Position numbers and translations under genes: made by a program
Shown: positions 51,547-62,375 of the stretch, in pieces
Numbering within the stretch: the stretch's first letter is position 1
Layout: each line of letters opens with the position of its first letter
The notes under the pieces: model-generated
What the model was told of the DNA's origin: nothing
Database searches by the model: none
Seen by the model: only the letters and a program-made list of their open reading frames with translations
Assembly: GCA_002104905.1 (NCBI GenBank)
Contig: MCFE01000218.1
Span: 60,719 to 124,718, forward strand
DNA from: Basidiobolus meristosporus CBS 931.73
Taxonomy: Eukaryota; Basidiobolomycota; Basidiobolomycetes; Basidiobolales; Basidiobolaceae
Length of the DNA stretch: 64,000 bases
Direction: 5' to 3'

Positions 51547-51830
51547 GGGGGAGGTAATAATCACCAAATGGTGGAATCTTGACTTAAAATCATAAATAAT
51601 GACATCCAGTTGAAACTTTACAGATATCTAGAAAAGTGCATGCTTAAAAGCCAAACTTTTACTTTATTGTTTCCAGAATATCTGCAGATGTTGAAGCAAT
51701 TCAGGGATGTTGTGGGCCCAAAGATTTCACATAATAGTTTAGTGAATGTGAAAGTAGTCTTTTTCCCTTGCATGATCTTAACCAACCAACACACCAAAAT
51801 ATGCTTAAGAAGGTCTTAGTAGTATATGTG
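51547..51830 (-). repeat. Old LINE-type 3' end (relic), first copy
   Basis: Starts GGGGGAGGTAATAATCACC and shows the stem-loop CACCA-AA-TGGTG followed by GAATCTT, the same arrangement as at the three LINE 3' ends at 60332, 60550 and 62376. It also resembles 52995-53110 over about 110 bp ('aaaagtgca', 'aaaatcataaata'). No coding remains. Confidence 0.5.
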
Positions 51831-52089
51831 CAAAGCCTGGGTGCCTTTGACAGCCATGAGAAGTCTTATGGTCTGGGTAATTCAAAGTTTGGTAATAATT
51901 TTAAATAAATCTCAACAAAGTATTTAGACAAAAAACACCAAGGTTCATACCATATGGTCTAAGTAACTTAATGAGTCAGGAACATAGGTGCAAAGACCAA
52001 ACATGTTACATTCCTACCTACTTAAATATTACATCAGGTCTAATTGAGAACTGCAGTATTCCAATTTGTAACCAACCAATGATACTGTG

Positions 52090-52450
52090 ACTATAAATGC
52101 AACCAATGCATCAGTAGGACAGTAAGCCAAGTGCACAATGCTATCCTACATAGCTTTCTGGATGAAATTATATCAAGTTTCCAAGTGCTTAGGACCACCA
52201 TAAAAAGTTTGACTGATAAATAGCAGTATACATTCTAAATTGCCTTAGAGCATAGTGCTAGGGGTACTTGAAATGCATTTAGGTCTTTCAGGAGCTTTCT
52301 TGATCAAAATGCTGCTTTTGTAGTCTTACAAGCCACCATGTGCTCTACCTCTGTAGTAGAAACAACCATGGCTGATTGTGTACCTAGGCTCTGGGAGATT
52401 ACACCTTTTTACTGAGCTTGGGGTATCCTAAAGTGACAAAATATGATTCA
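52090..52450 (-). pseudogene. Decayed Ty1/copia RNase H
   Basis: On the minus strand, with stops and frame changes, the reading FIQKAM.DSIVHLAYCPTDALVA matches FVREAVENTLVELVYCPTDKMVA of copia-1. Upstream, the STTEVEHMVACKTTKAAF..RKLLKDL region matches STTEAKYMAACQATKEAVWLQKLFKDL. This is an old third copia lineage; no LTRs were fixed. Confidence 0.65.
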
Positions 52451-52994
52451 AGTTTGTCCCTAATCCACATCAGAGCTTCACTAAGAATTACATTGTGGAA
52501 TTTTCAGTGTATTTTAGGCAGAAATTAGCGGTTCCTTGATATATTTGTGGACCAACTCAGTAGCTGTTATATATCTAAGATCACAAACTGGCTATTATTG
52601 CCAGACTATTGCAACTATAAACAAGCTACATAGTAATACTTAAGCAAAGTATTTAGCTAGCTGTGAGCTATAGGCCATTAGTGGATATCTGGGCACTCAT
52701 TTGACACATTGCTCTTATGATTTGATGATATCTGGCCAAGTTGAGGTTTGCTCACTGAGTTAACTGCCAGCTGGTAATTATCCACCTGGTGCCTTGAACT
52801 ATGTCTTGAGTCTACTTCAACTGTCTTAAGATAGTAATCTAGGTATCTCTTACTATGGTGATATTGGATCAAAGAGAAGTAGCAAAGCTGTCCCAGATTA
52901 GATAGGCTTGGCAAGTTTGGGAGTATCAATCACTAACAGATGATGATTTTAGTTTGATAATTAAAAATGAAGAAGTCAAGTGCTACATGTGTAA

Positions 52995-53110
52995 GGGGGG
53001 ATAATAACCACCAAGTGGCAAAATTGGTATTTAAGCCATAAATACTGAAGCCAAGTTGGCACTCAAAATATATTGGGAAAAGTGCAAGTCTATATGACAA
53101 GCCTAGGCTT
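52995..53110 (-). repeat. Old LINE-type 3' end (relic), second copy
   Basis: GGGGGGATAATAACCACC with a CCAC-CAA-GTGG stem-loop, then sequence resembling 51547-51660. Together with that copy it brackets the copia relic, so an LTR pair is an alternative reading, but the flanking G-run and hairpin match the LINE 3' ends better. Confidence 0.45.
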
Positions 53111-54251
53111 TGCTGTTACTCTAGTATCCTCAATATCCCAGTTAAGTAGAGAATGGGGAAAAGCTGCTTGGTCAGTATGATATTTCCTGAAGAGGGTTAG
53201 TATAAAATTCACTACAGGTTGTATGCTAACATAATAGGGTAAATGTGCAATTTTTGGATGTTACCGGTATTACAATGGCAGAACAGTCAGTAATGTGGTC
53301 ACAGTACATGCCCGACATAGGTTTGCAAATAGTTTTTCACCCGTTAGTCAGCTCGGGGCACAAAAAGCAAAGGAGTGGCAAGCGAGAGTGTGGCGGTATT
53401 TCAGTGGAACACAGGGGAGTAGTGCATCTCTATCTTTATGCCAAGTATAAGAGCAGGTAACTGCCACTAATAATCTTGGTAGCACATTAAGCAACCAATT
53501 ATTTCACTACTGTAGCCTTACAATCAACAAACACGTTTACAACAAATCGAGGAATATAATCACGACCAAGGATTCTTGAAATTAATGGAAAGACTGTGCC
53601 ACATTTTCTGGCATGAAACATTGCCTTTCAGAAGCATGTATTCACCACTGCTCATTTCCAAGTTTCACATTGACGAACCTTGGGTTGTCATTCATAGGCT
53701 ACCGGCCAAAGCTGTGACTTACATCGCTTAAGTGCAACACGTATATCATGGCTTTCACCCCAACTAGAATACACATAGCAGCAATCCGTAAACTACTTAA
53801 GAAATTATCCGGGGCCCAGTTCTATCAATACTCTTCAACCGTAAATCCACTAGGTATACAAAACCCATGACCCGTTACTTCTGAGGGTCTCCACCGAAGA
53901 GAGTTTACGGCCAAGGCCTTCGAAGAACAATTCGCTTGTATTCCAATAGGACCAGATTCCGGTTTGTAAACCTCCCGAGGTAAAAACCCTTGCCATGCAT
54001 CACCCTCTACTTGATCAATGCCTCACAAACACTCCACCTGGTGTTTTGAAGGAGTCAGCTACCCTCCAACGGTCCATCGGTCTCTTGCATCCTCAGCATA
54101 TACGCTGTCGAAGTATCAGCTCAGCATATAATATCGTCTAGCAGGATTTCCCAAGCCGCTTTCTGGCACACCAACGTTGCGGTAGCTGGATAAACTTGGT
54201 GACAGAAAAGCCTAAACGCTCAATTTCACATGATTTTTGTTTGTTTAGTTC
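53111..54251. other. Intergenic: no gene recognised
   Basis: AT-rich to 53.5 kb, then mixed composition. A 71-codon ORF (53245-53460) has no recognisable feature. Confidence 0.45.
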
Positions 54252-54452
54252 ATGTCGGTCAGCACCATGTTCCACCATCATCCTCATTCATCAATAGCTC
54301 TTGCCCCCCCAAGTTTAAACCACGATCCGTTGTTCCGCCTTTCAACCCCACCCGATATTCCGGTACCGAATCTAGATAATGACGTGAAAACTGTCAAGCA
54401 GGAGTTGGGAAAGTTTCTGATTGGCCTTGGTCTGAAATTCGCAGCAACTTAA
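54252..54452 (+). CDS. Hypothetical small protein (uncertain)
   Basis: 66 residues from ATG at 54252. His/Pro/Ser-rich N-terminal half, then a plausible amphipathic helix (NDVKTVKQELGKFLIGLGLKF). No signal peptide, no recognised family. A 'tttgtttag' acceptor-like sequence stands just upstream, so it could also be a last exon. Included because its composition is more protein-like than its surroundings. Confidence 0.3.
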   Translation: MSVSTMFHHHPHSSIALAPPSLNHDPLFRLSTPPDIPVPNLDNDVKTVKQELGKFLIGLGLKFAAT

Positions 54453-54751
54453 GCCCAATCATGACATTCCTACCATTCTCCAACCCAGATAGAATTCCTG
54501 CCAAATGAGGGGTATTACTGAGAATGCATCTAGATCTAGTCCATAGAATTCTCTAATCAGAAGGGATTCGCTCTTTCTGATGTCCCAGTGGTGCAGGAAC
54601 AAACTCTCTTCTGGTGGAAGGAACGCTTGGGTGTAAGATTTGGTACAGTGGGCCTCTTCCAACCGTGGTATATCAGAGTGGAGCCGAATTTCCGTGACTT
54701 GTTAAAGTTGCGGAATAGTGCCCATACCTTCCGTTTTCTTGCGCGTCTCTA

Positions 54752-54757
54752 TATAAA
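54752..54757 (+). promoter_or_regulatory. TATA box of the DHA2 transporter gene
   Basis: TATAAA within 'ctctatataaacaagtg', 38 bp upstream of the ATG at 54790. Confidence 0.65.
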
Positions 54758-54789
54758 CAAGTGATCTGGACTGATAGCTCTAACACACA

Positions 54790-56648
54790 ATGCGGGACGA
54801 ACCTACTGCCATCTTAGCTGAGAAGCAATCAGATCCTTCAGGCCCCTTGAAGCTGGAGGATTTAGAAAAGAACCCATCTAAACCAGAGCTGGAGGTGGAT
54901 GATCCAGCGATTCTACCTTTTGGAAAGCTACTATTGGTCTTTCTGGGCCTTGCAATGGCCGTCCTTTTGGCCGGTCTTGATCAGACAATCGTGGCCACCG
55001 CTCTACCCAAAATCGCATCGGATTTTGGCGCAGTAAACCAGGTCGCTTGGGTGGCTACTGCCTACATGTTGACTGCTACAGCATGCCAGCCTCTCTACGG
55101 AAAGGTGAGTTCCCTCATACAGGGCAACACATTTCATGGTACTAACCAGGTGAACTAGTTTTCGGATATCTTCGGACGTAAAATAGTATTCCTCTTCGCC
55201 ATTATCATCTTTGAGGTGGGCAGCGCGCTATGTGGTGCTTCCAAGAGCATGACCATGCTGATTGTGTCTAGAGCGATCTCGGGAATCGGAGGTGGAGGCA
55301 GTGAGTATTTATCCCTCTCGAACTCTCTTGACGCCTATCTAACCCGCTCTTTTCTCAGTCGAGGGTATGGTCTTCATTATTATCACCGAGATTGTCCCAC
55401 TCCGAGAGCGCGGAAAGTATCAAGGGTTCATCGGCGCTACAGTAAGTCAAACGAGTTGCTGATAGTTGATTATATCGCCGGTTCTAAACCCCGTTGGATC
55501 TATAGTTTGGTATCGCATCTGTTCTGGGCCCATTGCTCGGTGGCATTTTTACCGATGACACTACTTGGAGGTAATCTTGATCCCCTTCCCTCACCCTTGG
55601 TAGATGGCTGACAAACATCTGTCTCTGTAGGTGGTCTTTCTACGTCAACTTGCCAATCGGTGCGCTTACGGTAGTAATCGTTTCTCTGTTCCTGCAACTT
55701 CCTACGCCGACAGGCTCTTTCAAGGAAAAGATCCGGAGAATCGATTTCCTCGGGACGGCGCTGCTTCTAGCATGCATCATCACTCTCTTGTTGCCCACCG
55801 AATGGGGAGGTGGAGATTACCCCTGGAGCTCACCAAGAATCATATCTCTTTACTGTGTTTCGGGGGTACTCTTGATAGCATTTATCGTAGTGGAGTACCG
55901 ATTTGCAGCCGAGCCAATCATCCCTTGTCGGCTGTTTGGCATGCGTAATCCGTTATTCTCCTTCATCGCCCAGTTCTTCTTTGGTATGGCATTCTTTGGA
56001 TTGGTATACTACGTCCCAATGTACTTCCAGGTTGTTCGTGGGGATTCTGCCACCACTTCAGGGCTCCAGATGCTGCCCATGCTGCTTTCCGCTTCACTAT
56101 TCAGTATTGTCTCCGGATTTTTCATCTCGAAGACCGGGGTGATCGTCGTCTGGTGTTGGGTCGGCTCAGCAGTCATGACGGTGGGTGTGGGATTGCTGAC
56201 CATTTGGAATGCCAATACAAGCCATGGGGAGCAAATTGGCTTCTTGATCGTCGTGGGAGCTGGAGCTGGTTGTTGCATTCAGACATTGATCCTGGCTGCC
56301 CAATCAGAAGTGTCTTCTAAAGATATGGGAGTAGTGACAACAATGTCGTCCTTCTTCCGCTCGGTTGGTGGAGTGTTAGGAATCGCCATTTGCGGCTCAA
56401 TATACAACAACCAGCTGGTCACTGGACTGTCCAAGTTGAGCTATAATATCCCAATCCAGGAGGCGACGAATAGCTTCGAATTCATGGATACCCTGCCCGC
56501 AGAAGAACGACTAGCTGTGATGGGGGTGTACGTTCATGTATTACGCACCATCTTTTACATCGCCATTGGGATGTCTGGATTGCTATTCCTGTTTAGCTTG
56601 GGAATTAAATTCATCAGGATGCAGAAGCGCAACTTGGTGCTTGAGTGA
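54790..56648 (+). CDS. DHA2-family major facilitator (drug/H+ antiporter), five exons
   Basis: Exons 54790-55104, 55159-55300, 55359-55441, 55506-55570 and 55631-56648; introns of 54-64 nt, all GT-AG. Product 540 residues. After a 45-residue acidic cytosolic N-terminus, helix 1 carries the DHA2 signature LDQTIVATALPKIASDF. Motif A (YGKFSDIFGRK) spans the first intron. Then come IVSRAISGIGGGGIEGM, IVPLRERGKYQGFIGA, motif C GIASVLGPLLGGIFTDD with TTWRWSFYVNLPIGA, and eight further hydrophobic segments, giving about 14 helices. It would export toxic compounds or metabolites across the plasma membrane in exchange for protons; the substrate cannot be inferred. It stands alone between TE relics, with no biosynthetic genes beside it. 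Confidence 0.93.
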
Positions 56649-57971
56649 TCCTGATCAATACTCCTAATGTATCTTAGCTTATAAATAACTAATATTTCCC
56701 TTGTTCTCTAATTTGTGATGTGATATATATTCATAATGTATTTTGGCTCATAAAAAATTGAAATTTTCCTTTGTGCTGCGAAATATATTTCTTGAGATTT
56801 TTGTGAAGTAGGTTTAGTACTATTGGAAACAAATGTAGGCAGTCTGGATTGATACACGTGGATGCGAATACCCTTCTCGTTGCCTGTGCTATATTCAATC
56901 CTAATACCATCTTTTGTCTAAATGTCATTTGTTTACACGTCTATGATTGTCGCCTCGCTGGAATCTGTATTTGAGGTACTGGTGAGACTTTGCTTGCCTA
57001 GGGTCACACAAGATCAGACCGTAGTCATCGATACAGATGTGGATATTAATGAGCATTTATACATGTTAATACTAGTGCTCACCCATCATAATCAATAGGG
57101 AATATGTATCATACAATAGATATCATACCAGCCTCACTATCATTGTAAGTTATCAAGTCCTCCCATTTCTTCTGTGAACAAGACTATACAAATTGGCATC
57201 AGAAAGAGAAGGTGCAACAGGGATGGGTGGAGGTGCCAGCAAAGATTAAAGGAGGGGATAGAGCTGATCAGGCGCTACTATTCAACCAAACCCTTTACCG
57301 TACAAGTTACCCTACTGTTGTGCATATTCGACATGTGTTCAGTCTGCCATATATTCAGTTAATGGTAGTGAGCAATACCAACATGCAGAATCCATACGCA
57401 ATACGCAACAATTAAGACCCAATTATGTACCGAGCCAATCCTCAGGCTTCTTTCCACAAGTACCAATACAAATTGATGTAGCAGATGTAAATTTTCCATA
57501 ATCAACTTACTGTGCATTTTAGCTGCTCAGGATTGTAGCAGAGTCACTACTTAAGAATATACCACTGCCCAATACTTGCTGATATTGCTTTTGTGAGCTG
57601 GACTGCCTTGCTGTGCTCTAACACTACCCTTGATCTTGTGTTGGCATTGTACATATTTCTGCCACTACATATAAGGCAACCAATAGAATGAATAACTGAT
57701 ATTTACTGGCTTTGGGGTAAAATGCAGTTGTTGGTATATTGGATGTCTTCCATAAGCTCAACATTGCCACATTGAGCATTTTCCATGGGCCCAGTGGAAT
57801 GTGTAACTTTGTCAGAGCATCCTTCAGTGTATTTGGAGCCCACTACTGGTGTGGTGTATGAATCAGCTTGCATGAGCTGCACCACAATAATGGGATAATT
57901 AGAGTCATTGTCTGAGTTGTTGGCACCCTGATGGTTGGTATACTTGGATTCACTGGCTGAACCATCAAATT
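56649..57971. other. Intergenic: no gene recognised
   Basis: 3' UTR of the transporter, then AT-rich sequence. A 94-codon minus ORF (57703-57987) runs into the gypsy LTR and has no recognised domain. Confidence 0.45.
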
Positions 57972-58668
57972 TGTTGTGCATCAACATTTAAAACTTAGCC
58001 AATTTTACTCCGTTTGAAAATCTAGTACCCTAACTGATTTTCCCTAACCCAAACATAACAATCCCCAGTTACAGTTTATTCTATCCCACCTCAGAATCTA
58101 TTTTTAGCTATCACACCTGATCTATTTTCAAATGGTCATTACGTTATCAATCTATCTGCCAAGCCTTCCCAGGTGATTAGTCATCTGAGATCTATCCAAC
58201 CATGGTGCAGTTGCCAAGACATCAGTTGATTGATGATGTAATTTTCATTTATCTTATGCACCTATGAACACCCAAATTGATTTCAATCAATCCAGTCCCT
58301 TGGCACTTACTAATTCAACTTGATCAGAAAAGTATAAATAAAGTTTACTGAACCTTTTGGTTTAGTGTGTGTCTCAACAAAATTAAGATTCTGTCTCTGC
58401 AAAAATAAGAATCCAACAATTCCGTTCTAGTTTCTATCCAAGCCTAGTATATCTAGCACTCCAAAGAACACCAAGCCTAGCCTGCCTAGCAAACAAATAT
58501 CATTGTCTTTATAGCCAACCCAGCTATATCCAAGACCAATATTAGATCAGAATCTTTCTGCTAATATTTCTGCCACTCTCTGACAATTCTAAGATTCTGC
58601 ACTTAATTGTCCCTTTGGTTCAGTCAAACCATTCAAGAGTTTTATTACGCTTTCTCTTGGATACAACA
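57972..58668 (+). repeat. 5' LTR of gypsy-1 copy B
   Basis: 697 bp, TGTTGTGCATCAACA...GGATACAACA. A TATA box (TATAAATA, 58333-58340) is followed 41 nt downstream by TCAACAAAA (58374-58382), at the place where transcription is expected to start. Reverse complement of the copy A LTRs throughout. Confidence 0.88.
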
Positions 58669-58672
58669 TTTT

Positions 58673-58681
58673 TTTTGTTGA
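58673..58681 (+). promoter_or_regulatory. Putative self-primer binding site of gypsy-1
   Basis: TTTTGTTGA, four bases after the LTR end. There is no TGG expected of a tRNA 3'-end site; instead it is the exact complement of TCAACAAAA at the predicted mRNA 5' end (58374-58382). This matches the self-priming arrangement of Tf1-like chromoviruses. Confidence 0.5.
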
Positions 58682-58707
58682 TTCCATTACATTCAGCCAA
58701 TTAGAAG

Positions 58708-60331
58708 ATGTCCTCAGCAGCAGGCAATCCAAACCCTTCCATGTTGGAAGAAGCCAGAAGAAATCAGGAAGAACTTACTGAACAGCTTGAAAACATCATG
58801 CTTGAAAGAAATACCATGATGCTTGAGCACTCAGAGCTTGCCAAAACAAGATCTAATAATCACCATAGAGATGAACTCCTTGAAGTTATATCCGGTTACC
58901 AAGATGTAATTGGAATAATTAAGGAAGCACTGGAGAATATTGCCATAGTAATTGACAGCATTGAAAATCCACCAAGCCTTGCTCTGCATCAGCCACCAAG
59001 AAGTCATGCCTTTGAATCCTCCAGATCTACATCTCCTTCTAGACCTGCCCTGGTGGTTGTCCCAAGATCCTTGCCTGTTTATGCTGAAGGCACCAATGCC
59101 ATCAAGAATCCAACTGAGTTTCTTTACAAGTTTAGTCACGTCTTAGCTGCACACCAGCTAGACCCTGACACCAACTGGGCTAGACTTCCGCCTCTCTGTC
59201 TCACAATGCAAGATGCTGACTGGGTTGAAGTGAACATTCCTTCCAATAGTGCGTGGAAAATTGCCCAAAACCTCTTTTGCAGCCATTTTGAAGATCCTCT
59301 CAAGAAAGCACATCTAAACTGCGACTTATGGAAAACTAAAATGCAAAAAGGTGAATCTGTGCAACACTTCTGTGATAGATTCCAAAGACAAATGAGATTA
59401 GCTGGAGTTAGTGATGATAATCCATTGCTTACTGCTCATTTTCTTTCAAACTTTTCAAACCAGCTACAGAGCAATATTGCTATTGTCAAAGCATGCAACC
59501 CTGCATGTACCTATGACCAGATCTCAGAGATATGTACACTGGCAATCACCTTGACTGCAGCTGTTAGCCAGACTTCAGGCAGCTTGACCCAATATCCCAC
59601 AACAGCCGGAAAAGAGACCAGTCATGTGACCAAGAAGCAGTCAACCACTACTAAGCACTGTGAGCTTCATGGAAAATGCTATCATTCTACCAGTGAATGC
59701 AAAGGCATCACCAAGCAGTCAAACAAGTCAGGAAACACCGTAGAAAAGCAGCAAAACACCAAAACTGATAATCCATATGCTGATGACAAGTGCTTTAAAT
59801 GTGGAAATATGGGACATAGATCACCTGCCTGTCCTGAGAAGAACTCTACACCATCAGCCAAAATTACCCAGATCCTTGATGATCATTCAGCCAATGATAC
59901 AATGGGGTATGAAGAAGCATATGAAGAACTTACAGTTCAAGATTATCACAACCTCTTTGAGTTTCCGGCTAAAATTGCAACTGTTCAAGAAAAGAAGCAA
60001 CCAATCACACAGCTCAAAGCCATAGAAGTGCCACTCACCCTCAATGGCCAATCATACGTAGCACTACTGGATACTGGATCATCCAACTCTATTGTATCAC
60101 CCAATGTAGTCAGAGAACTCAATTTGGAGATAGAAAAACAACCAGAAAAAATCATTCTTGCAGCTAAGGATCTCTCAGCCCCAAGAATTGGCATTACCAA
60201 CTCAATCAACATACATTGTGGCTCAGTAACCATAATCCATCAGATGGAAGTGATTGACATACCAGATGGACCTCAGGTAGTCATTGGTCTGGACACCTTC
60301 ACCAAACTTGGCTTTCACATAGGTGGACTTA
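58708..60331 (+). CDS. gypsy-1 gag-protease polyprotein, truncated by LINE
   Basis: ATG at 58708; about 541 residues of retroelement sequence, then nine codons of LINE before a stop at 60357. Residues 10-85 form a coiled coil (EEARRNQEELTEQLENIMLERN). The capsid region includes FLYKFSHVLAAHQLDPDTNWARLPPL and ESVQHFCDRFQRQMRLAGVSDD. A CELHGKCYHSTSEC metal-binding motif near residue 320 precedes a classical zinc knuckle CFKCGNMGHRSPAC near 361-374. The protease site is LLDTGSSNSIVS near residue 453, followed by VVIGLDTFTKLGFHIG. Gag and protease share one frame. The copy has no stop before the insertion, so it was probably intact when hit. Alone it may still make virus-like particle protein. 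Confidence 0.88.
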
Positions 60332-60549
60332 GGGGGGAGGGAAAGTCACCAAGGTAGGTGAAATCTTTATTTGATTTCAGACAAGTCTAACTACAAATAA
60401 AGAAGCCAGCTGGGAATAGAAGATTCCCAAAGTAAATACTAAGTTGAATATGAATAAATCTAAGCTAAAGTTAAGGCAGTATCCCAGAGTACACTGGAGT
60501 TCAGGTTCATGGGGGAGTGAAGTAGATAAGCTTGAGAGATATAGGGTTA
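60332..60549 (-). mobile_element. LINE copy 1: 3' terminal fragment
   Basis: About 218 bp of LINE 3' sequence inserted in the gypsy-1 B ORF. On the plus strand it starts GGGGGAGGGAAAGTCACC; the stem-loop TCACC-AAGGTA-GGTGA is at 60346-60361, followed by AAATCTTTATTT. Orientation is minus. It is either 5' truncated or interrupted by LINE copy 2 at 60550. Confidence 0.75.
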
Positions 60550-62375
60550 GGGGGAGACAGTCACCAACAGGTGAAATCTTTATTTCAGTTGAAACAAAGA
60601 AGCCAGCGCTACTGTTGTAGCTTTGATACAAGAGTGTGTAGCTGAGGGGAATTTGTAGGTAAGTTAATAAGAAGTGATGATAGTTCTTCAGTGCTCAAGA
60701 CACTGTTGAGTGGGAAGGGGGGTAGCAAGAGAGGTAAGAATGACTTGTGAACAACATTAATGAGGGGAATGTGATAAGGATTGATATTCATCATAAAGGG
60801 AGTGTGCTGCTGCAGATATTGCTGCCAAAGATCTGTCAAGTACTTCAGGTAGGCCAGCTTGGGTTTTTCTGACTGCAGAATAAATTCAGCAAACTTCTTG
60901 ACTTCAGGATCTCCAAGTATAGTTCTCCAGCAGGAGCCAGGTGTTGTGTGGTGTGTTCTCTTCCAGGCCTTAATCAGTGGGTTGTTGCAGTTGTGAAGTC
61001 TGAGGTATAATCTGGTTCTAAGGTAGAGAAGTCTGATCTTATAGGGCATAAACCCAAAAGCACCAAGAATAGCATGTCTGTAGGGGCATTCAGGCAAATG
61101 AGGCACCAAGGAGGTAATGCACCATACTGCAAACTTGTCAAGCTTAGTGCAGTCTCTAGAAGTAAGAGAGAGAAGTGGTAAGCCAAATTCCAGGACAGGG
61201 AAGACAAACTGCTTGAGTAGAAGAAGGCAGCTGGGAGCTGAAGTTGTAGGAGGAGTAACAGCCAGTAGCTTGTGGAGTGCCTGTCTTGCCAGGATAATTC
61301 TCTTCTTCAGGTGTGCTCCAGAGTCTAGTCCAGTAGGAAGGAAAGGAAAGCCAAGATATGTAGCAGAAACCTGAGCAGGTAGAGTGGAGTTCTCCAAGTT
61401 GATGGGAGAGCCCAAAGGTACTGTCTTTGCAATGGAAAGCTGGAGATTATTCTTCTGCAGATACTGGTGGATGGTCTGGGAGTCTTGTTGCACATTGGAG
61501 GAGGATATTCTGATGTCATCATCAAAGAGAGTAACCAGGCAGTCAGCTGAGAGTCTTGGGAAATCATTCAGGAAGATGGCAAACAGTATAGGACCAAGCA
61601 CAGAGCCTTGAGCCACTCCATTAGGAACTGAGAACACAGCTGATTGCTCACTTGGGTGCAGAATTCTTGCTTGTGGATCCAGAAACAGAGACCTGACAAG
61701 GAGGGTGAGAGAGGTACTGGAGAAGCATTGCAACTTGGACCAAAGCAGATTTCTGTCAACTGAATCAAAGGCCTTAGTAATATCAAACAGAACAGAGGGA
61801 TACTTGCTCTGGAGAGAGTGATCTTGGCTAAGTATGACTGCATATTCCAAGGAGAGGCCAGGAACAAAGCCAAACTGTGCAGGATGAAACTTGAGGGAGT
61901 CAGAGTAGAGCTCCTGAGCAAGCAGAAGCTCAAACACCTTTCTGCAGGTGGGCAGCAGAGATATTGGCCTATAGGAGCTAGGATCCAGGTGCTTTCCTTT
62001 ACCCTTGTACAGTGGCAGAACATTTGCAAAGGACCATTCCTCAGGAGTAGAAAGCTGGGCTGAGCATTGCTGAAACAGTGGAAGCAGAAGTGCAGACATG
62101 GCCTTGGTACTAGTCTTCAGAAGCTCATAGGAGATTGTGTCCACACCTGGAGCAGTAGAGTTGGGAAGCCTCTTGAGCACATTATGGATTCTCCTTTGAT
62201 CAAGTGCAAGTGGGATGGGCAGAGTCTTGAAGTCAGGATGAAAGCCAGGAGTTGAGTACTGCTTTGTAGAGAAGAAGATGTTAGCAGCTGTTCTGTTGAA
62301 GGTAACTTCCTGGAAGAGGGCCTCATTGCCCTGTAGAGTCTTGATACTGTTCTTGTTATAGAGTTGGAGATTGTA
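60550..62375 (-). mobile_element. LINE copy 2: non-LTR retrotransposon, 5' part missing
   Basis: Minus-strand LINE. The 3' end is at 60550 (GGGGGAGACAGTCACC, stem-loop TCACC-AACA-GGTGA at 60561-60574); the RT coding region runs from 62375 to the stop at 60609. At 62376 the 3' end of LINE copy 3 begins, so copy 2 is either truncated or continues beyond it. No poly(A) tail. Confidence 0.85.
60609..62375 (-). pseudogene. LINE copy 2 reverse transcriptase (5' truncated, altered active site)
   Basis: Open for about 588 codons on the minus strand from the junction at 62375. RT motifs in order: NSTAPGVDTISYELLK, NVLPLYKGKGKHLDPSSYRPISLLPTCRKVFE (motif 2-3), FGFVPG, VLFDITKAFDSVDRNLLW (motif A), VPNGVAQGSVLGPILFAIFLNDFP (motif B) and LVTLFDDDIRISS (motif C). 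The catalytic box is FDDD where other LINEs have Y/F-A/V-DD, so the essential pair of Asp is still present but the second position is Asp instead of a small residue. The C-terminal 250 residues match copy 3. The endonuclease domain is not in the window; no RNase H was seen. The ORF has no stops although the 5' part is missing. Confidence 0.85.

Larger units (their letters stand above)
57972..60331 (+). mobile_element. Ty3/gypsy chromovirus gypsy-1, copy B (cut by LINE insertion)
   Basis: 5' LTR (57972-58668) and an intact gag-protease on the plus strand, the same family as 77-6120. The element is broken at 60331 where a LINE 3' end begins; RT, RNase H, integrase and the 3' LTR are not in the window. 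Confidence 0.88.

Noticed and set aside
51547-53110. The two GGGGG-flanked repeats as LTRs of the copia relic between them
   Set aside because: The relic is on the minus strand, so a polypurine tract would appear as a C-run on the plus strand, not a G-run before each repeat; the hairpin matches the LINE ends better. Not fully excluded.
60377-60631. Minus-strand 84-codon ORF at the LINE copy 1/2 junction
   Set aside because: Chance frame in LINE 3' untranslated sequence crossing the junction; no domain.
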